DNA of 64,000 nt from Calidithermus chliarophilus DSM 9957 (GTDB taxonomy: Bacteria > Deinococcota > Deinococci > Deinococcales > Thermaceae). A program made the translations under genes and the position numbers. Each line of letters opens with the position of its first letter. Position 1 is the stretch's first letter. Of this stretch, positions 1 to 8,283 are shown piece after piece. The DNA lies in the NCBI RefSeq assembly GCF_000430045.1, contig NZ_KE387023.1, positions 1,116,601 to 1,180,600 on the forward strand. The letters are read 5' to 3'. The notes beneath the pieces were generated by a model. That model was not told where the DNA came from, searched no databases, and saw only the letters and a list, made by a program, of their open reading frames with translations.

Positions 1-22
1 GGCGGGGGCCTGAGCCCCCGCC
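1..22. terminator. GC-rich stem-loop at the window edge
   Basis: Perfect 9-bp inverted repeat (GGCGGGGGC / GCCCCCGCC) around a CTGA loop. It may be the terminator of a gene lying left of the window, but the run after it is not T-rich until bases 38-48, so a Rho-independent role is only possible. It lies about 64 bases before the first gene. Confidence 0.35.
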
Positions 23-85
23 GCGGCTTCGTGGAGTCCTTCTTTCCTGCCGCCGCCCTTTTGGCGGTATGCTGGGGCCAGCCGG

Positions 86-1075
86 ATGAAACCAGGGCCG
101 TTCAACGCCATTACCGACGTGCCGGGGGTCAAGGTGGGGCACTACACCGACGCCCTTCACCTCACCGGGGCCACCGTGGTCTTGGTCGAGGGCGGCGCGG
201 TGGCCGGGGTCGACGTGCGCGGCAGCGCGCCGGGGACCCGCGAGACCGACCTGCTCCACCCCGCCAACCTCGTCGAGCAGGTGCAGGCCGTGGTGCTCTC
301 GGGGGGCAGCGCCTACGGCCTCGAGACCGTGGGCGGGGTGCTGCGCTACCTCGAGGAGCGCGGCCTGGGCTACCCCGTCGGCGAGCACGCGGTGGTGCCC
401 ATCGTGCCCGCGGCGGTGCTCTTCGACCTCGGCGTGGGCAGCCACACGGTGCGGCCGGGGCTCGAGCAGGGCTACCAGGCGGCGGCGCAGGCCCACGACG
501 GCCCGGTGGAGCAGGGCAACGTGGGGGCGGGCACCGGGGCCAAGACCGGGGGGCTCAAGGGCGGCTTAGGCACGGCGAGCGTGGTGCTGGAGGACGGGCT
601 GCGGGTGGGGGCCGTCGTGGGGGCCAACGCCCACGGGCGGGCCTGGGACCCCGCCAGCGGCGAGCTCTACGGGCGCTGGCTCGAGCTCGGGGGCGAGTTC
701 GGCCTCAAGCACCCCCCGCGCCCGCTCCTGAGCCCCCCGGACTACTCCGGCATGTTCGGCAGCCCCCTCCAGGTCTCCAACACCGTGATCGGGGTGGTGG
801 CCACCAACGCCCGCCTCACCAAGGCCCAGGCCCAGAAGGTGGCGATGATGGCCCACGACGGCATCGCCCGCGCCGTCACCCCCGCCCACACCATGTTCGA
901 CGGCGACGTGATCTTCGCGCTGGGCACGGGCGAGCTCGAGGTCCGGACCCCCGCCGAGCTGAGCCGCCTGGGCGCCGTCGCCGCCGACGTCTTCGCCCGG
1001 GCGCTGATCCACGGCGTGCTGCACGCGCGCTCGGTGGAGGGGCTGCTTTGCTACCGGGAGGTCTATGACGCCTGA
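86..1075 (+). CDS. P1 family (DmpA/NylC-type) aminopeptidase-amidase
   Basis: 329 aa, a normal length for peptidase family S58 (L-aminopeptidase/D-esterase DmpA, nylon hydrolase NylC). These are Ntn-hydrolases that cut themselves into two chains and expose an N-terminal Ser/Thr nucleophile. The family core is clear: the glycine-rich stretch with GAGTGAKTGG at about residues 147-156, and Asn232-Thr233 in the segment NTVIGVVATNA, which fits the autoprocessing site, so Thr233 is the likely nucleophile. No signal peptide, so probably cytoplasmic. The start codon lies 12 bases after a TATGCT box; no Shine-Dalgarno is seen. The 3' end overlaps the next peptidase gene by 11 bases, and an oligopeptide ABC transporter follows, suggesting use of imported peptides or amides. 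Substrate unknown. Confidence 0.9.
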   Translation: MKPGPFNAITDVPGVKVGHYTDALHLTGATVVLVEGGAVAGVDVRGSAPGTRETDLLHPANLVEQVQAVVLSGGSAYGLETVGGVLRYLEERGLGYPVGEHAVVPIVPAAVLFDLGVGSHTVRPGLEQGYQAAAQAHDGPVEQGNVGAGTGAKTGGLKGGLGTASVVLEDGLRVGAVVGANAHGRAWDPASGELYGRWLELGGEFGLKHPPRPLLSPPDYSGMFGSPLQVSNTVIGVVATNARLTKAQAQKVAMMAHDGIARAVTPAHTMFDGDVIFALGTGELEVRTPAELSRLGAVAADVFARALIHGVLHARSVEGLLCYREVYDA

Positions 1076-2276
1076 GGACCTCGCCGCCCTCGCCCGCCGC
1101 GCCGCCGAAGCGGTGGACGCCGAAGAGGTGGTGCGGCTGGCCCAGAAGCTCGTGCAGATCGAGAGCTACTACCCCGGCCCCGGCGAGCAGCCGGTGGTGG
1201 ACTACCTCGAGCCCTACCTGCGCGAACGCGGCTTCAAGACGCACGTCCAGCCCGTCGCCCCGGGCCGCCCCAACCTCATCGCCGACCTGGGCTCAGGGCC
1301 CGGGGGCCTGATCCTCGAGGGCCACACCGACGTGGTGACCCACGGGCGGCTGGAGGACTGGCAGGTGCCGCCCTACGCCGGGCTCATCCAAGACGGCCGG
1401 CTCTACGGGCGCGGCTCCTGCGACATGAAAGGCGGGCTGGCGGCCGCCGTCGTCGCGGCGGCGACGCTCGAGCGGGTGCTGGGCGAGCCCCCGCGCACCC
1501 TGCGGCTGTGCATCCCCTGTGACGAGGAGGGCCTGATGGGGGGCATCAAGGCCTTCGTGAGGGCGGGCTACGCCGAGGGCTTCGCCGGGGCCGTCATCTG
1601 CGAGCCGGAGGAGCTCGAGGTCTGCCTGGTGCAGAAGGGGGCCATGCGGGTGTGGGCGAGTTTCGAGGGCCGCATGGCCCACGGGGCCATGCCCTACGCC
1701 GGGGTCAACCCGCTGCCCGCCGCCGCGTGGTTCGTGGGCCGCATGGCCGAGGTGCAGTCATGGTTGCAGCGCACTCCCGATCACCCCCACCTGGGCAAGG
1801 GCTGGGTCACCCCCACGGTGCTCGAGGCCAGCGCGGGCGAGGGGCAGTTCAACGTGATGCCGGGCCACGCCCGCGTGGGGCTCGACGTTCGCACCAACCC
1901 CGACCACGACCACGCCGCCATCCGCCGGCGGCTGGAGGCCGAGTGCGAGGAGTGCATGCGGAATTTCCCGGGGGTGCGGGCGGGGCTCGAGGTCTTCGAG
2001 GACCGCCCCGCCACCCACACCGACCCCGCCCAGCCGGTGGTGCGGGCCACCGAGCAGGCCCTCTCTTTACTGGGCCTGCCGGTGTGTTATGGTGGAGTTC
2101 CGGGCGCGACCGATGGGACGTATCTCTGGGCCTGGGCCAAGCTCCCCATCGTCACCATCGGGCCGGGTGGGCGGAGAACGCCCCACCAGGCCAACGAGTT
2201 CGTAGAGATAGACGATCTCGTCGCCGCGGCGCGACTATACACCGCGATTTCCGTTCTGATGCTCTACAGGGACTGA
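1065..2276 (+). CDS. M20 family zinc peptidase/deacylase (ArgE/DapE/carboxypeptidase G2 type)
   Basis: 403 aa, typical for M20 di-zinc hydrolases, which remove an amino acid or acyl group from small peptides or N-acyl amino acids. Visible metal and catalytic residues: His87-x-Asp89 in EGHTDVV, Asp120 in GSCDMKGG, Glu154-Glu155 in CDEEG, Glu180, and His374 near the end. The lid/dimerisation domain lies between about 190 and 310. No signal peptide. The ATG overlaps the preceding peptidase by 11 bases, implying translational coupling. Together with the P1 peptidase and the downstream peptide-binding protein it looks like a peptide scavenging unit. The sequence does not tell ArgE, DapE or carboxypeptidase activity apart. 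Confidence 0.9.
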   Translation: MTPEDLAALARRAAEAVDAEEVVRLAQKLVQIESYYPGPGEQPVVDYLEPYLRERGFKTHVQPVAPGRPNLIADLGSGPGGLILEGHTDVVTHGRLEDWQVPPYAGLIQDGRLYGRGSCDMKGGLAAAVVAAATLERVLGEPPRTLRLCIPCDEEGLMGGIKAFVRAGYAEGFAGAVICEPEELEVCLVQKGAMRVWASFEGRMAHGAMPYAGVNPLPAAAWFVGRMAEVQSWLQRTPDHPHLGKGWVTPTVLEASAGEGQFNVMPGHARVGLDVRTNPDHDHAAIRRRLEAECEECMRNFPGVRAGLEVFEDRPATHTDPAQPVVRATEQALSLLGLPVCYGGVPGATDGTYLWAWAKLPIVTIGPGGRRTPHQANEFVEIDDLVAAARLYTAISVLMLYRD

Positions 2277-2351
2277 ATCGCGGACGGTAGGTCCGCCGCG
2301 GCGACGGTCTTTTGGGGCATCTTGAGAACCTCACATTGAAGGAGGGTAAAG

Positions 2352-3851
2352 ATGACGAAACGTTGGTTTTGGGCACTGTTCCTGCTCCTGGGCCTGGTCT
2401 TCGCGCAGAACCGGGGGGGCACGCTCACGGTGGCGCTGCAGACCGAGCCCACGGTCTTCGACCCCAGCCAGGCCGCCGGGGCCGACATCGCCCGCATGGT
2501 CTACGACAACGTGCTGCAGGGGCTGGTCAAGCGCAACGCCAAGGGCGAGATCGTGCCCGCCCTCGCCGAGCGCTGGAAGGTCTCGGCCAGCAGCCTGACC
2601 TACACCTTCACCCTGCGCAAGGGCGTGAAGTTCCACGACGGCACGCCCTTCGACGCCGCCGACGTGGTGGCGAAGTTCAACCGCGCCAAGGACCCCGACA
2701 CCAAGCGCAGCGGCCACATCCGCCCCGAGATCTACCGCGACATCGCCTCGGTGACGGCCCCCGACGCCTCGACGGTGACCTTCACCCTCAAGCAGCCCAA
2801 CCAGGACTTCCTCTTCGTGCTCTCGCTGCCCGAGAGCACCATCGGGCCGCGCGAGCGCAAGCTCGAGGACCAGAAGGTCAAGCCCGTCGGCACCGGGCCC
2901 TTCCGCTTCGTGGCCTGGGAGCGCGGGGTGGGGGTGCGGCTCGAGCGCAACGAGGCTTATTACATCCCCAACCTGCCCTACCTCGACCGGGTCAACTTCC
3001 GCTTCCTCGGCGACGGCGAGGCCCAGCTCGCGGCCCTGCGCGCGGGCGACATCGACGTCATCGCCTACTCCATGCTGCCCGAGAACGCCCAGATCCTCGC
3101 GCGCGACGCCCGCTTCAAGGTCTTCAGCGGCAGCGGCACCGCCGAGGCCGTGGCCTCGATGAACAACTCCCGCGCCCCCTTCAACGACGTGCGGGTGCGC
3201 CGGGCCATGCAGTACGCGGTCAACAAGGACGAGCTGATCCAGAGCGCCATGCTGGGCTACGGCACCAAGATCGGCTCGATGCGCTCGCCGGGCGAAGCCT
3301 GCTACGAGGACCTCTCGGGCTTCTACGCCTACGACCCCAACCGCGCGCGCCAATTGCTGGCCGAGGCCGGCTTCAACGCCCAGAACCCCCTGCGCTTCAC
3401 CTTCACCCTGGCCGCCGAGTTCCCCTACGAGCGCCGCATCGGCGAGGCCCTGGCCGCGCAGCTCAACCGGCTGGGCGTGGTGCAGGTCAACATCCAGGTC
3501 GTCGACTTCGGCACCTGGATCCAGCGGGCCTTCGTCGCCGCCGACTACCAGATGACCATCATCGGCCACGTCGAGGCCAACGACATCGGGCGCTACGCCA
3601 ACCCGGGCTACTACTGGCGCTACAACAGCCCGCAGGTGCAGCAGCTCTACACCACCTACCTGCGCTCCAACGACCCCAAGAAGTCGTGCGACGCGCTCAA
3701 GGCCATGCAGCGCAAGCTGGCCGAGGACGCGGTGAGCATCTGGACGATGAGCCTGCCCGCGCTGGGCGCCTACCGCGCCAACGTGATGAACTGGCCCGGC
3801 GCCTCGCTGAGCCCCGGCATCCTGCTGGCCGAGGTGTACCTGGCCAGGTAG
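2352..3851 (+). CDS. Family 5 extracellular solute-binding protein (oligopeptide/nickel ABC transporter)
   Basis: 499 aa with a Sec signal peptide (basic start MTKRW, hydrophobic core, AQ cut near residue 18-19) and no lipobox Cys. The SBP_bac_5 pattern is plain: GGTLTVALQTEPTVFDP near the N-terminus, the family-typical TFTLRKGVKFHDGTPFDA at about residues 79-96, and GTGPFRF near 180. It captures peptides or similar solutes outside the membrane and passes them to the two permeases that follow (4052-5843). GGAGGG ends 6 bases before the ATG. A small stem (GCGGAC/GTCCGC, 2279-2295) lies in the 75-base gap after the peptidase. No ATPase gene is present here, so it must be encoded elsewhere. A MITE-like element sits between this gene and the permeases. 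Confidence 0.92.
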   Translation: MTKRWFWALFLLLGLVFAQNRGGTLTVALQTEPTVFDPSQAAGADIARMVYDNVLQGLVKRNAKGEIVPALAERWKVSASSLTYTFTLRKGVKFHDGTPFDAADVVAKFNRAKDPDTKRSGHIRPEIYRDIASVTAPDASTVTFTLKQPNQDFLFVLSLPESTIGPRERKLEDQKVKPVGTGPFRFVAWERGVGVRLERNEAYYIPNLPYLDRVNFRFLGDGEAQLAALRAGDIDVIAYSMLPENAQILARDARFKVFSGSGTAEAVASMNNSRAPFNDVRVRRAMQYAVNKDELIQSAMLGYGTKIGSMRSPGEACYEDLSGFYAYDPNRARQLLAEAGFNAQNPLRFTFTLAAEFPYERRIGEALAAQLNRLGVVQVNIQVVDFGTWIQRAFVAADYQMTIIGHVEANDIGRYANPGYYWRYNSPQVQQLYTTYLRSNDPKKSCDALKAMQRKLAEDAVSIWTMSLPALGAYRANVMNWPGASLSPGILLAEVYLAR

Positions 3852-3905
3852 CCGGTAGCTGATGGTCAATAGCCGGTAGCCAGTAGCTTTTCGCTATCAG
3901 CTATA
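3852..3905. repeat. Short heptanucleotide-repeat remnant
   Basis: About 50 bases of degenerate 7-base units of the GCTATCG/GCTGATG/GGTAGCC type. It is a small version of the larger heptad blocks elsewhere in the window and lies directly against the MITE-like element that follows. Confidence 0.6.
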
Positions 3906-4031
3906 ATACCAGATTCGGTTAGTTCGTCACCGAACGGTGACGAACTAACCCGACCGAAGGGAGTGCTCTAGGATTCAAAAAGATAGCCTCCAGGGTTCTG
4001 GGTTGGATGATTATCTTTTTGAATCCGGTAT
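3906..4031 (+). repeat. MITE-like palindromic element, copy A (126 bp)
   Basis: Ends are ATACCAGATTC and GAATCCGGTAT, i.e. imperfect terminal inverted repeats. It holds two hairpins: a perfect 16-bp stem at 3917-3950 with an AA loop, and a second built from GGATTCAAAAAGATA pairing with TATCTTTTTGAATCC. No coding capacity. It is inserted between the substrate-binding protein and the first permease of the peptide transporter, so the operon transcript must run through it or be re-initiated. Same family as the copies at 7143, 12470, 18422, 25299, 43792 and 49074. Confidence 0.9.
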
Positions 4032-4051
4032 AAGCTATCGGCAGCGCTGTT

Positions 4052-4999
4052 ATGTGGTCCTACCTCGCGCGCCGTTTCGCCGTCGCCCTGGCCACGCTGT
4101 GGCTGGCCTCGAGCCTGGTCTTCCTGGCCCTGCTCGTCATCCCCGGCGACCCGGCCTCCATCATCCTGGGCTTCGGCGCCGACCCCGAGCGCATCGCGGC
4201 GCTGCAGGCCCGGCTGGGGCTGGACAAGCCGCCGCTCGAGCGCTACCTGCTGTGGTACGCCGGGGCCTTGCAGGGCGACTTGGGCGAGTCGATCCGCTAC
4301 AGCTCGCCGGTGCGCACCGAGATCGCCCGCGGCCTGAGCGTGACGCTGCCGGTGGTGGTGTTCTCGCTGCTGCTGGCGACCCTCATCAGCGTGCCGCTGG
4401 GCGTGCTGGCGGCGCGGCGGGCGGGGAGCTGGCTCGACGTGGGCATCTCCACCGCGGCCCTGCTGGGCATCGTGCTCCCCTCCTTCTGGGTAGGCCTGAT
4501 GTTCATCTACCTCTTCATCGTGCGGCTCGACCTGCCCCTGCCCACCAGCTTCCCCATCGACGGCTGGCGCGACCCCCAGCGGGCGCTGCTGGCCCTGGTG
4601 CTGCCCATCCTCACCGTCACCCTCTCCCGCTCGGCGCTGCTGGTGCGCATGGTGCGGGGGAGCGTGCTCGAGGTGCTCTCGCAGGACTACGTCCGCACCG
4701 CCCGCGCCAAGGGGCTCGCCGAGCGCAAGGTGCTCTACAAGCACGCCCTCAAGAACGCGGCCTTGCCGGTGGTGACGGTGCTGGGGCTGGAGTTCTCCCA
4801 GCTCCTCATCGCCGCGGTGATCGTGGAGACGGTGTTCGGGCTGCCGGGGCTGGGCTCGCTCTCGCTCACGGCCATCAACGCCCGCGACTTCCCGCTGGTG
4901 CAGGGCATCGTGGTGGTGCTGGCGGCCTTCATCGTGCTGGTGAACCTGATCGTGGACCTGCTCTACGCCTACCTCGACCCCCGGGTGAGCTATGCCTGA
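4052..4999 (+). CDS. Oligopeptide-type ABC transporter permease (DppB/OppB family)
   Basis: 315 aa, six predicted membrane segments, beginning with the family-typical N-terminus WSYLARRFAVALATLWLASS. The cytoplasmic EAA-type loop that docks on the ATPase is visible at about residues 210-235 (RTARAKGLAERKVLYKHALK). It forms the membrane channel with the downstream permease, which it overlaps by 8 bases. The start lies 20 bases after the MITE-like element, whose end replaces the usual short operon spacing; no good Shine-Dalgarno is seen before the ATG. Confidence 0.92.
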   Translation: MWSYLARRFAVALATLWLASSLVFLALLVIPGDPASIILGFGADPERIAALQARLGLDKPPLERYLLWYAGALQGDLGESIRYSSPVRTEIARGLSVTLPVVVFSLLLATLISVPLGVLAARRAGSWLDVGISTAALLGIVLPSFWVGLMFIYLFIVRLDLPLPTSFPIDGWRDPQRALLALVLPILTVTLSRSALLVRMVRGSVLEVLSQDYVRTARAKGLAERKVLYKHALKNAALPVVTVLGLEFSQLLIAAVIVETVFGLPGLGSLSLTAINARDFPLVQGIVVVLAAFIVLVNLIVDLLYAYLDPRVSYA

Positions 5000-5843
5000 A
5001 GCGAACGCCCCTCTGCCTGCCCGCCGGGGCCTCTGGCACCGCCTGCCCCTGGCGGTCAAGCTCGGCGGGGCCGTCATCGTGCTGGTGCTGCTGGGCATGG
5101 TCGCGGGCTGGCTCAACCCCACTGACCCCGACGCCACCGGCCCCGACCGCCTCGCCCCCCCCTCGGCCCAGCACCCCCTGGGCACCGACCTGCTGGGCCG
5201 CGACCTGCTCGCCCGGGTGCTGGCCGGGGCCGAGAACGCCCTCTACGTGGGCGTGATCGCGGTGGGCATCGGCCTGTCGCTGGGGGTGCTGCTGGGGATG
5301 CTGGCGGGCTACTTCGGTGGCTGGCTCGACTCCCTCCTCACCTTCCTCCTCGACAGCCTCTACGCCTTCCCAGCGCTGCTGCTCGCGCTGCTCTTCGCGG
5401 CGGTGTTCAACCCCGGCGCCACCAGCTCGATGGCCGCCATCGGCATCGCGGCGGTGCCGGCCTTCGCGCGGCTGGCCCGGGCCGGGGTGCTGGCGGTCAA
5501 GGCCCAGCCCTACGTGGAGGCGGCTCGAGCCCTGGGCGTGGGCTCGGCCCGCATCATCGCCCGCCACGTGCTGCCCAACATCCTGGGCCCCCTGGTCGTG
5601 CAGGCCAGCCTGGCCTTCGCCGCCTCCATCCTCGCCGAAGCCGGCCTTTCCTACCTGGGCCTGGGCACCCAGCCCCCCACCGCGAGCTGGGGCCGCATGC
5701 TCCGCGAGGCCCAGAGCTACCAGGAACTCTCCGTCTTCCCGGTCCTGTGGCCCGGCCTGGCCATCGCCTTCACCGTCCTCGGCTTCAACCTCCTCGGCGA
5801 CGGCCTGCGCGACTGGCTCGACCCCAGGCGGCAGAACCGCTAG
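4992..5843 (+). CDS. Oligopeptide-type ABC transporter permease (DppC/OppC family)
   Basis: 283 aa. N-terminal cytoplasmic segment, first membrane helix near residue 25-45, then the family motif HPLGTDLLGRDLLARVLAG at about 57-75 and the BPD_transp_1 domain with the ATPase-coupling loop EAARALGVGSARIIARHVLPN near 176-196. The ATG overlaps the end of the preceding permease by 8 bases. It completes the membrane part of the peptide importer started at 2352. The gene is followed by a large heptad-repeat block rather than by an ATPase gene. Confidence 0.92.
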   Translation: MPEANAPLPARRGLWHRLPLAVKLGGAVIVLVLLGMVAGWLNPTDPDATGPDRLAPPSAQHPLGTDLLGRDLLARVLAGAENALYVGVIAVGIGLSLGVLLGMLAGYFGGWLDSLLTFLLDSLYAFPALLLALLFAAVFNPGATSSMAAIGIAAVPAFARLARAGVLAVKAQPYVEAARALGVGSARIIARHVLPNILGPLVVQASLAFAASILAEAGLSYLGLGTQPPTASWGRMLREAQSYQELSVFPVLWPGLAIAFTVLGFNLLGDGLRDWLDPRRQNR

Positions 5844-5870
5844 AGGGGGCCCGTGGGGGACCTGGGGAGC

Positions 5871-6092
5871 CGTCAGCTATCAGCCGTCAGCCGTCAGCCA
5901 TAAGCAAAAGGCTCGAGGCCCGCGGCCTGTGGCTAGTGGTGAAAGGGACCCCACCCCAACCCTCCCCGCCTGCGGGGAGGGGGTATCCCCCCTGCCCCCC
6001 TTGCTAAGGGGGGTGAAGAAGGGGTGTTTGGCGTTGGGCGTTCGGCTATCGGCTATCGGCTATCGACCATCGACCATCGACCATCACCGCCC
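5871..6092 (+). repeat. Heptanucleotide mosaic repeat with G-rich core
   Basis: A composite of degenerate 7-base units: GTCAGCC-type units at the left, GTGGCTA-type units, then a GC-rich core with two hairpins (CTCCCC...GGGGAG and CCCCCCTTGCTAAGGGGGG), and GTTGGGC/GCTATCG/ACCATCG units at the right. It fills the gap between the transporter and the SDR gene. No gene is seen in it. Confidence 0.8.
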
Positions 6093-6141
6093 CACACACC
6101 CCCTTTAGCGTTAAGCTGGGTCGAACCAAAGGAGGAACTCG

Positions 6142-6933
6142 ATGAATTACGCCGACATGTTTCGCCTCGAGGGGCAGGTCGCACTGGTGGTGGGCGGGGG
6201 TTCGGGCATCGGGCAGGCCTCGGCCGAGGCCCTGGCGGCCCACGGGGCGCGGGTGGTCGTGGCCGACGCGCGGCTCGAGGCCGCCCGGCAGACCGCCGAG
6301 CGCGTCCAGGCGGCGGGCGGGGAAGCCGAAGCCGTCGAGCTCGACATCCTCGACGGCGCGGCGGTGCGGGCGCGGGTGGAGGAGATCGTGGGGCGCTACG
6401 GCCGCCTGGACACCGCCGTGACCACCCCCAGCATCAACGTGCGCAAGCCCTTGCTCGAGTACACCGACGAGGAGTTCGAGCGGGTGGTCATGCTCAACCT
6501 CAAGGGCACCTTCCACGTCCTGGCCGAAGCGGGCCGGGCCATGGCCCGGCAAGGCTCGGGCTCGCTGATCGCCTTTTCCTCCATCCGCTCGCTGGTGGTG
6601 GAGCCGGGGCAGGGGGTCTACGCCGCGACCAAGGCGGGCACGGTGCAGATGGTGCGGGCCCTGGCCGCCGAGCTGGGCCCCCGCGGCGTGCGCGCCAACG
6701 CCATCGGCCCCGGCGTGATCGACACCCCCCTCACCGCCCCCATCAAGAACCAGCCCGAGTGGTACGCCGCCTACGGCGCCAAGAGCGTCTTCGGCCGCTG
6801 GGGCAAACCCGAGGAGGTCGCCGGCGCAGTGGTTTTCCTGGCCTCGAGGGCCTCCTCCTACGTCACCGGCACCATCCTCTTCGTAGACGGCGGCTGGACC
6901 GCGGTGGACGGGCGCTTCAACCCGCCGCTGTGA
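6142..6933 (+). CDS. SDR family NAD(P)-dependent oxidoreductase
   Basis: 263 aa, classical short-chain dehydrogenase length. Rossmann cofactor motif GGGSGIG at residues 18-24, Asn119 in LNLKG, catalytic Ser146/147, Tyr160 and Lys164 (VYAATKAG), and the C-terminal SSYVTGTILFVDGG segment typical of FabG-like reductases. An Asp at the end of the second strand (VVVADAR, Asp42) suggests NAD rather than NADP preference, which is an inference. AAAGGAGG lies 8 bases before the ATG. It stands alone between two heptad-repeat blocks, so context does not name the substrate. Confidence 0.9.
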   Translation: MNYADMFRLEGQVALVVGGGSGIGQASAEALAAHGARVVVADARLEAARQTAERVQAAGGEAEAVELDILDGAAVRARVEEIVGRYGRLDTAVTTPSINVRKPLLEYTDEEFERVVMLNLKGTFHVLAEAGRAMARQGSGSLIAFSSIRSLVVEPGQGVYAATKAGTVQMVRALAAELGPRGVRANAIGPGVIDTPLTAPIKNQPEWYAAYGAKSVFGRWGKPEEVAGAVVFLASRASSYVTGTILFVDGGWTAVDGRFNPPL

Positions 6934-6954
6934 AGACGGGTTTCGGGGAGCCTG

Positions 6955-7136
6955 GGGCTAGTAGTTCGTGGCTCGTGGCTACCTCACCCCGGCCTTCCCC
7001 GCCGGCGTCGAGGGTCGAGGGCCAAGGCGTATTGCGTCTTGCGTCTGGCGTACGACGTAGGACGTACGACGTACGCCCCGCACCCGGCGTTGGGCGTTTA
7101 GCTATCGGCTATCAGCTATCGACTATCGACACGACC
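6955..7136 (+). repeat. Heptanucleotide mosaic repeat
   Basis: Degenerate 7-base units of GTGGCTC, GCGTTGG, GCTATCG and GACTATC type with an interior run of GTACGAC/GTAGGAC units. The G-rich core is shorter than in other blocks. It lies between the convergent SDR and lspA genes, next to the MITE-like copy B; together these two repeats make up the whole 336-base gap. Confidence 0.75.
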
Positions 7137-7142
7137 CTACTC

Positions 7143-7270
7143 ATACCAGATTCGGTCAGTTCGTTCCCGAATGGGGACGAACTGACCCGACCGAAGGGAG
7201 TGCTCTAGGATTCAAAAAGATAGCCTCTGAAGGTCTTTAGTTTGGGTGATTATCTTTTTGAATCCGGTAT
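7143..7270 (+). repeat. MITE-like palindromic element, copy B (128 bp)
   Basis: Starts ATACCAGATTC and ends GAATCCGGTAT. First hairpin 7154-7187 (GGTCAGTTCG... pairing with ...CGAACTGACC) keeps its pairing through compensatory changes relative to copy A. The last base of the element is also the last base of the lspA stop codon on the other strand, so insertion or fixation took place exactly at the gene end. Confidence 0.9.
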
Positions 7271-7719
7271 CACCACCTCCTGCGCCGCTGCGGCAGGAGC
7301 AACAGGATCACCCCGATCACCACGCACATGTCGGCCAGGTTGAAGATGGGGAAGTCGCGGATGACGCCGACGTTGGTGGTCATGTCGATGTAGTCCACCA
7401 CCGAGCCGCGGCCGATGCGGTCGATGGCGTTGCCCCAGGCCCCCGCCACGATCATGGAGAGGGCGACCATCTGCACGGCCGGTAGCCGGGGGTTGCGGTA
7501 GAGGTAGTACAGAATCCCGAAGCCCACGACCACGTTGATGTAGGCGAGCCACGGGGCCCCGCCCGTGAACAGCCCGAAGGCCGCGCCGGTGTTGTAGACC
7601 AGGGTGAAGTCGAGCAGCCCGGGGATGACGGTCCTGGAACCGGCGGTGAGGCTCTGGATCGCGGCCAGCTTGAACACCTGGTCGAGCGCGAGCAGGAGCG
7701 GGACGATGAACAGCGGCAT
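7270..7719 (-). CDS. lspA: Lipoprotein signal peptidase (signal peptidase II)
   Basis: 149 aa, four predicted membrane helices. This aspartyl protease cuts prolipoproteins before the lipidated Cys in the inner membrane. Both catalytic regions are present: Asp109 in GSVVDYID and Asp130 in FNLADMC, along with the YNTGAAFG segment near 42-49 and GNAIDR near 96-101. Several lipoproteins in the window would be substrates. It has its own promoter (7726-7754), located inside the 3' part of the space after the upstream DUF4188 gene, giving a leaderless mRNA. The stop codon borrows the terminal base of a MITE-like element. Confidence 0.95.
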   Translation of the reverse strand: MPLFIVPLLLALDQVFKLAAIQSLTAGSRTVIPGLLDFTLVYNTGAAFGLFTGGAPWLAYINVVVGFGILYYLYRNPRLPAVQMVALSMIVAGAWGNAIDRIGRGSVVDYIDMTTNVGVIRDFPIFNLADMCVVIGVILLLLPQRRRRW

Positions 7720-7725
7720 GGCGGG

Positions 7726-7754
7726 AGTCTATTCGAGCGAACATGAGCTTGCAA
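7726..7754 (-). promoter_or_regulatory. lspA promoter, leaderless type
   Basis: On the minus strand TTGCAA (7749-7754), 17-base spacer, TAGACT (7726-7731), then 6 bases to the lspA ATG. Transcription would start at or next to the start codon, the geometry common in Deinococcus-Thermus. Confidence 0.65.
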
Positions 7755-7755
7755 C

Positions 7756-8274
7756 TCAGGGGCCGGGCCCGGCGCTTTCCCGGGAGGAATCCCCCAAGGC
7801 CCCGCCCAGGCGACCCCGCATGGACTCGAGCCTTCCCCGCACCGGCACGGCCTCGGTGGCCCTGGCCAGGCCGTACGGCGGCATGTTGCCGTAGACGCTC
7901 TCGAAAGCCCCGGCCTCCACCCGGTAGGTCTCGTGCCAGATCCCCACTGCCCCGCCCTTGAAGGACTGCCGGAAGAAGCGCCGCCAGGCCTCGGGGTGGA
8001 GGCGGGGGTCCTGGCGGGCGAAGCGCTCGAGGTCTTCGGTGCTCCGCCAGTACTGCACGGTCACGATCTCGCGGAAGTTGGGGCTGAAGAAGGGGCCGTT
8101 GGCCCCCAGGAAGCCGCTTTCGGGGTACCGGCGTAGGTAGTCCTGCATGGGCCCCATCGCGCTCGCCACCGGCAACCACTCGCGCCAGCGCAGCCAGTTG
8201 TTGACCCGCATCCCGATGAGGAAAACCACCATCGGCCCGTCGTGTCGTGCGGTAAAACGCCCGATCTGCACCAT
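7756..8274 (-). CDS. DUF4188 family protein (monooxygenase-like)
   Basis: 172 aa. The opening, GRFTARHDGPMVVFLIGMRVN at about residues 5-25, and the later WRSTEDLERFAR near 96-107 match the DUF4188 family, which Pfam relates to the Af470-like monooxygenase fold (a ferredoxin-like dimeric alpha-beta barrel). The true substrate is unknown. The Pro/Arg/Gly-rich tail of about 30 residues may be extra or disordered. It follows the DUF2269 gene with a 9-base gap and probably forms one transcript with it under the TetR-type operator at 8827-8841. Confidence 0.75.
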   Translation of the reverse strand: MVQIGRFTARHDGPMVVFLIGMRVNNWLRWREWLPVASAMGPMQDYLRRYPESGFLGANGPFFSPNFREIVTVQYWRSTEDLERFARQDPRLHPEAWRRFFRQSFKGGAVGIWHETYRVEAGAFESVYGNMPPYGLARATEAVPVRGRLESMRGRLGGALGDSSRESAGPGP

Positions 8275-8283
8275 GTTCCCACC

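Noticed and set aside
31-1068. Long Arg/Gly/Ala-rich frames overlapping real genes throughout the window
   Set aside because: They are the out-of-frame shadow of GC-rich genes, with no family motif and no ribosome site; the other frame always has the recognised protein.
2279-2330. Terminator between the M20 peptidase and the peptide-binding protein genes
   Set aside because: The GCGGAC/GTCCGC stem is short and the T-run starts about 15 bases later, so I do not list it as a terminator.
3906-4031. Insertion sequence with transposase
   Set aside because: No copy is longer than about 213 bases and none has coding capacity, so they are non-autonomous.
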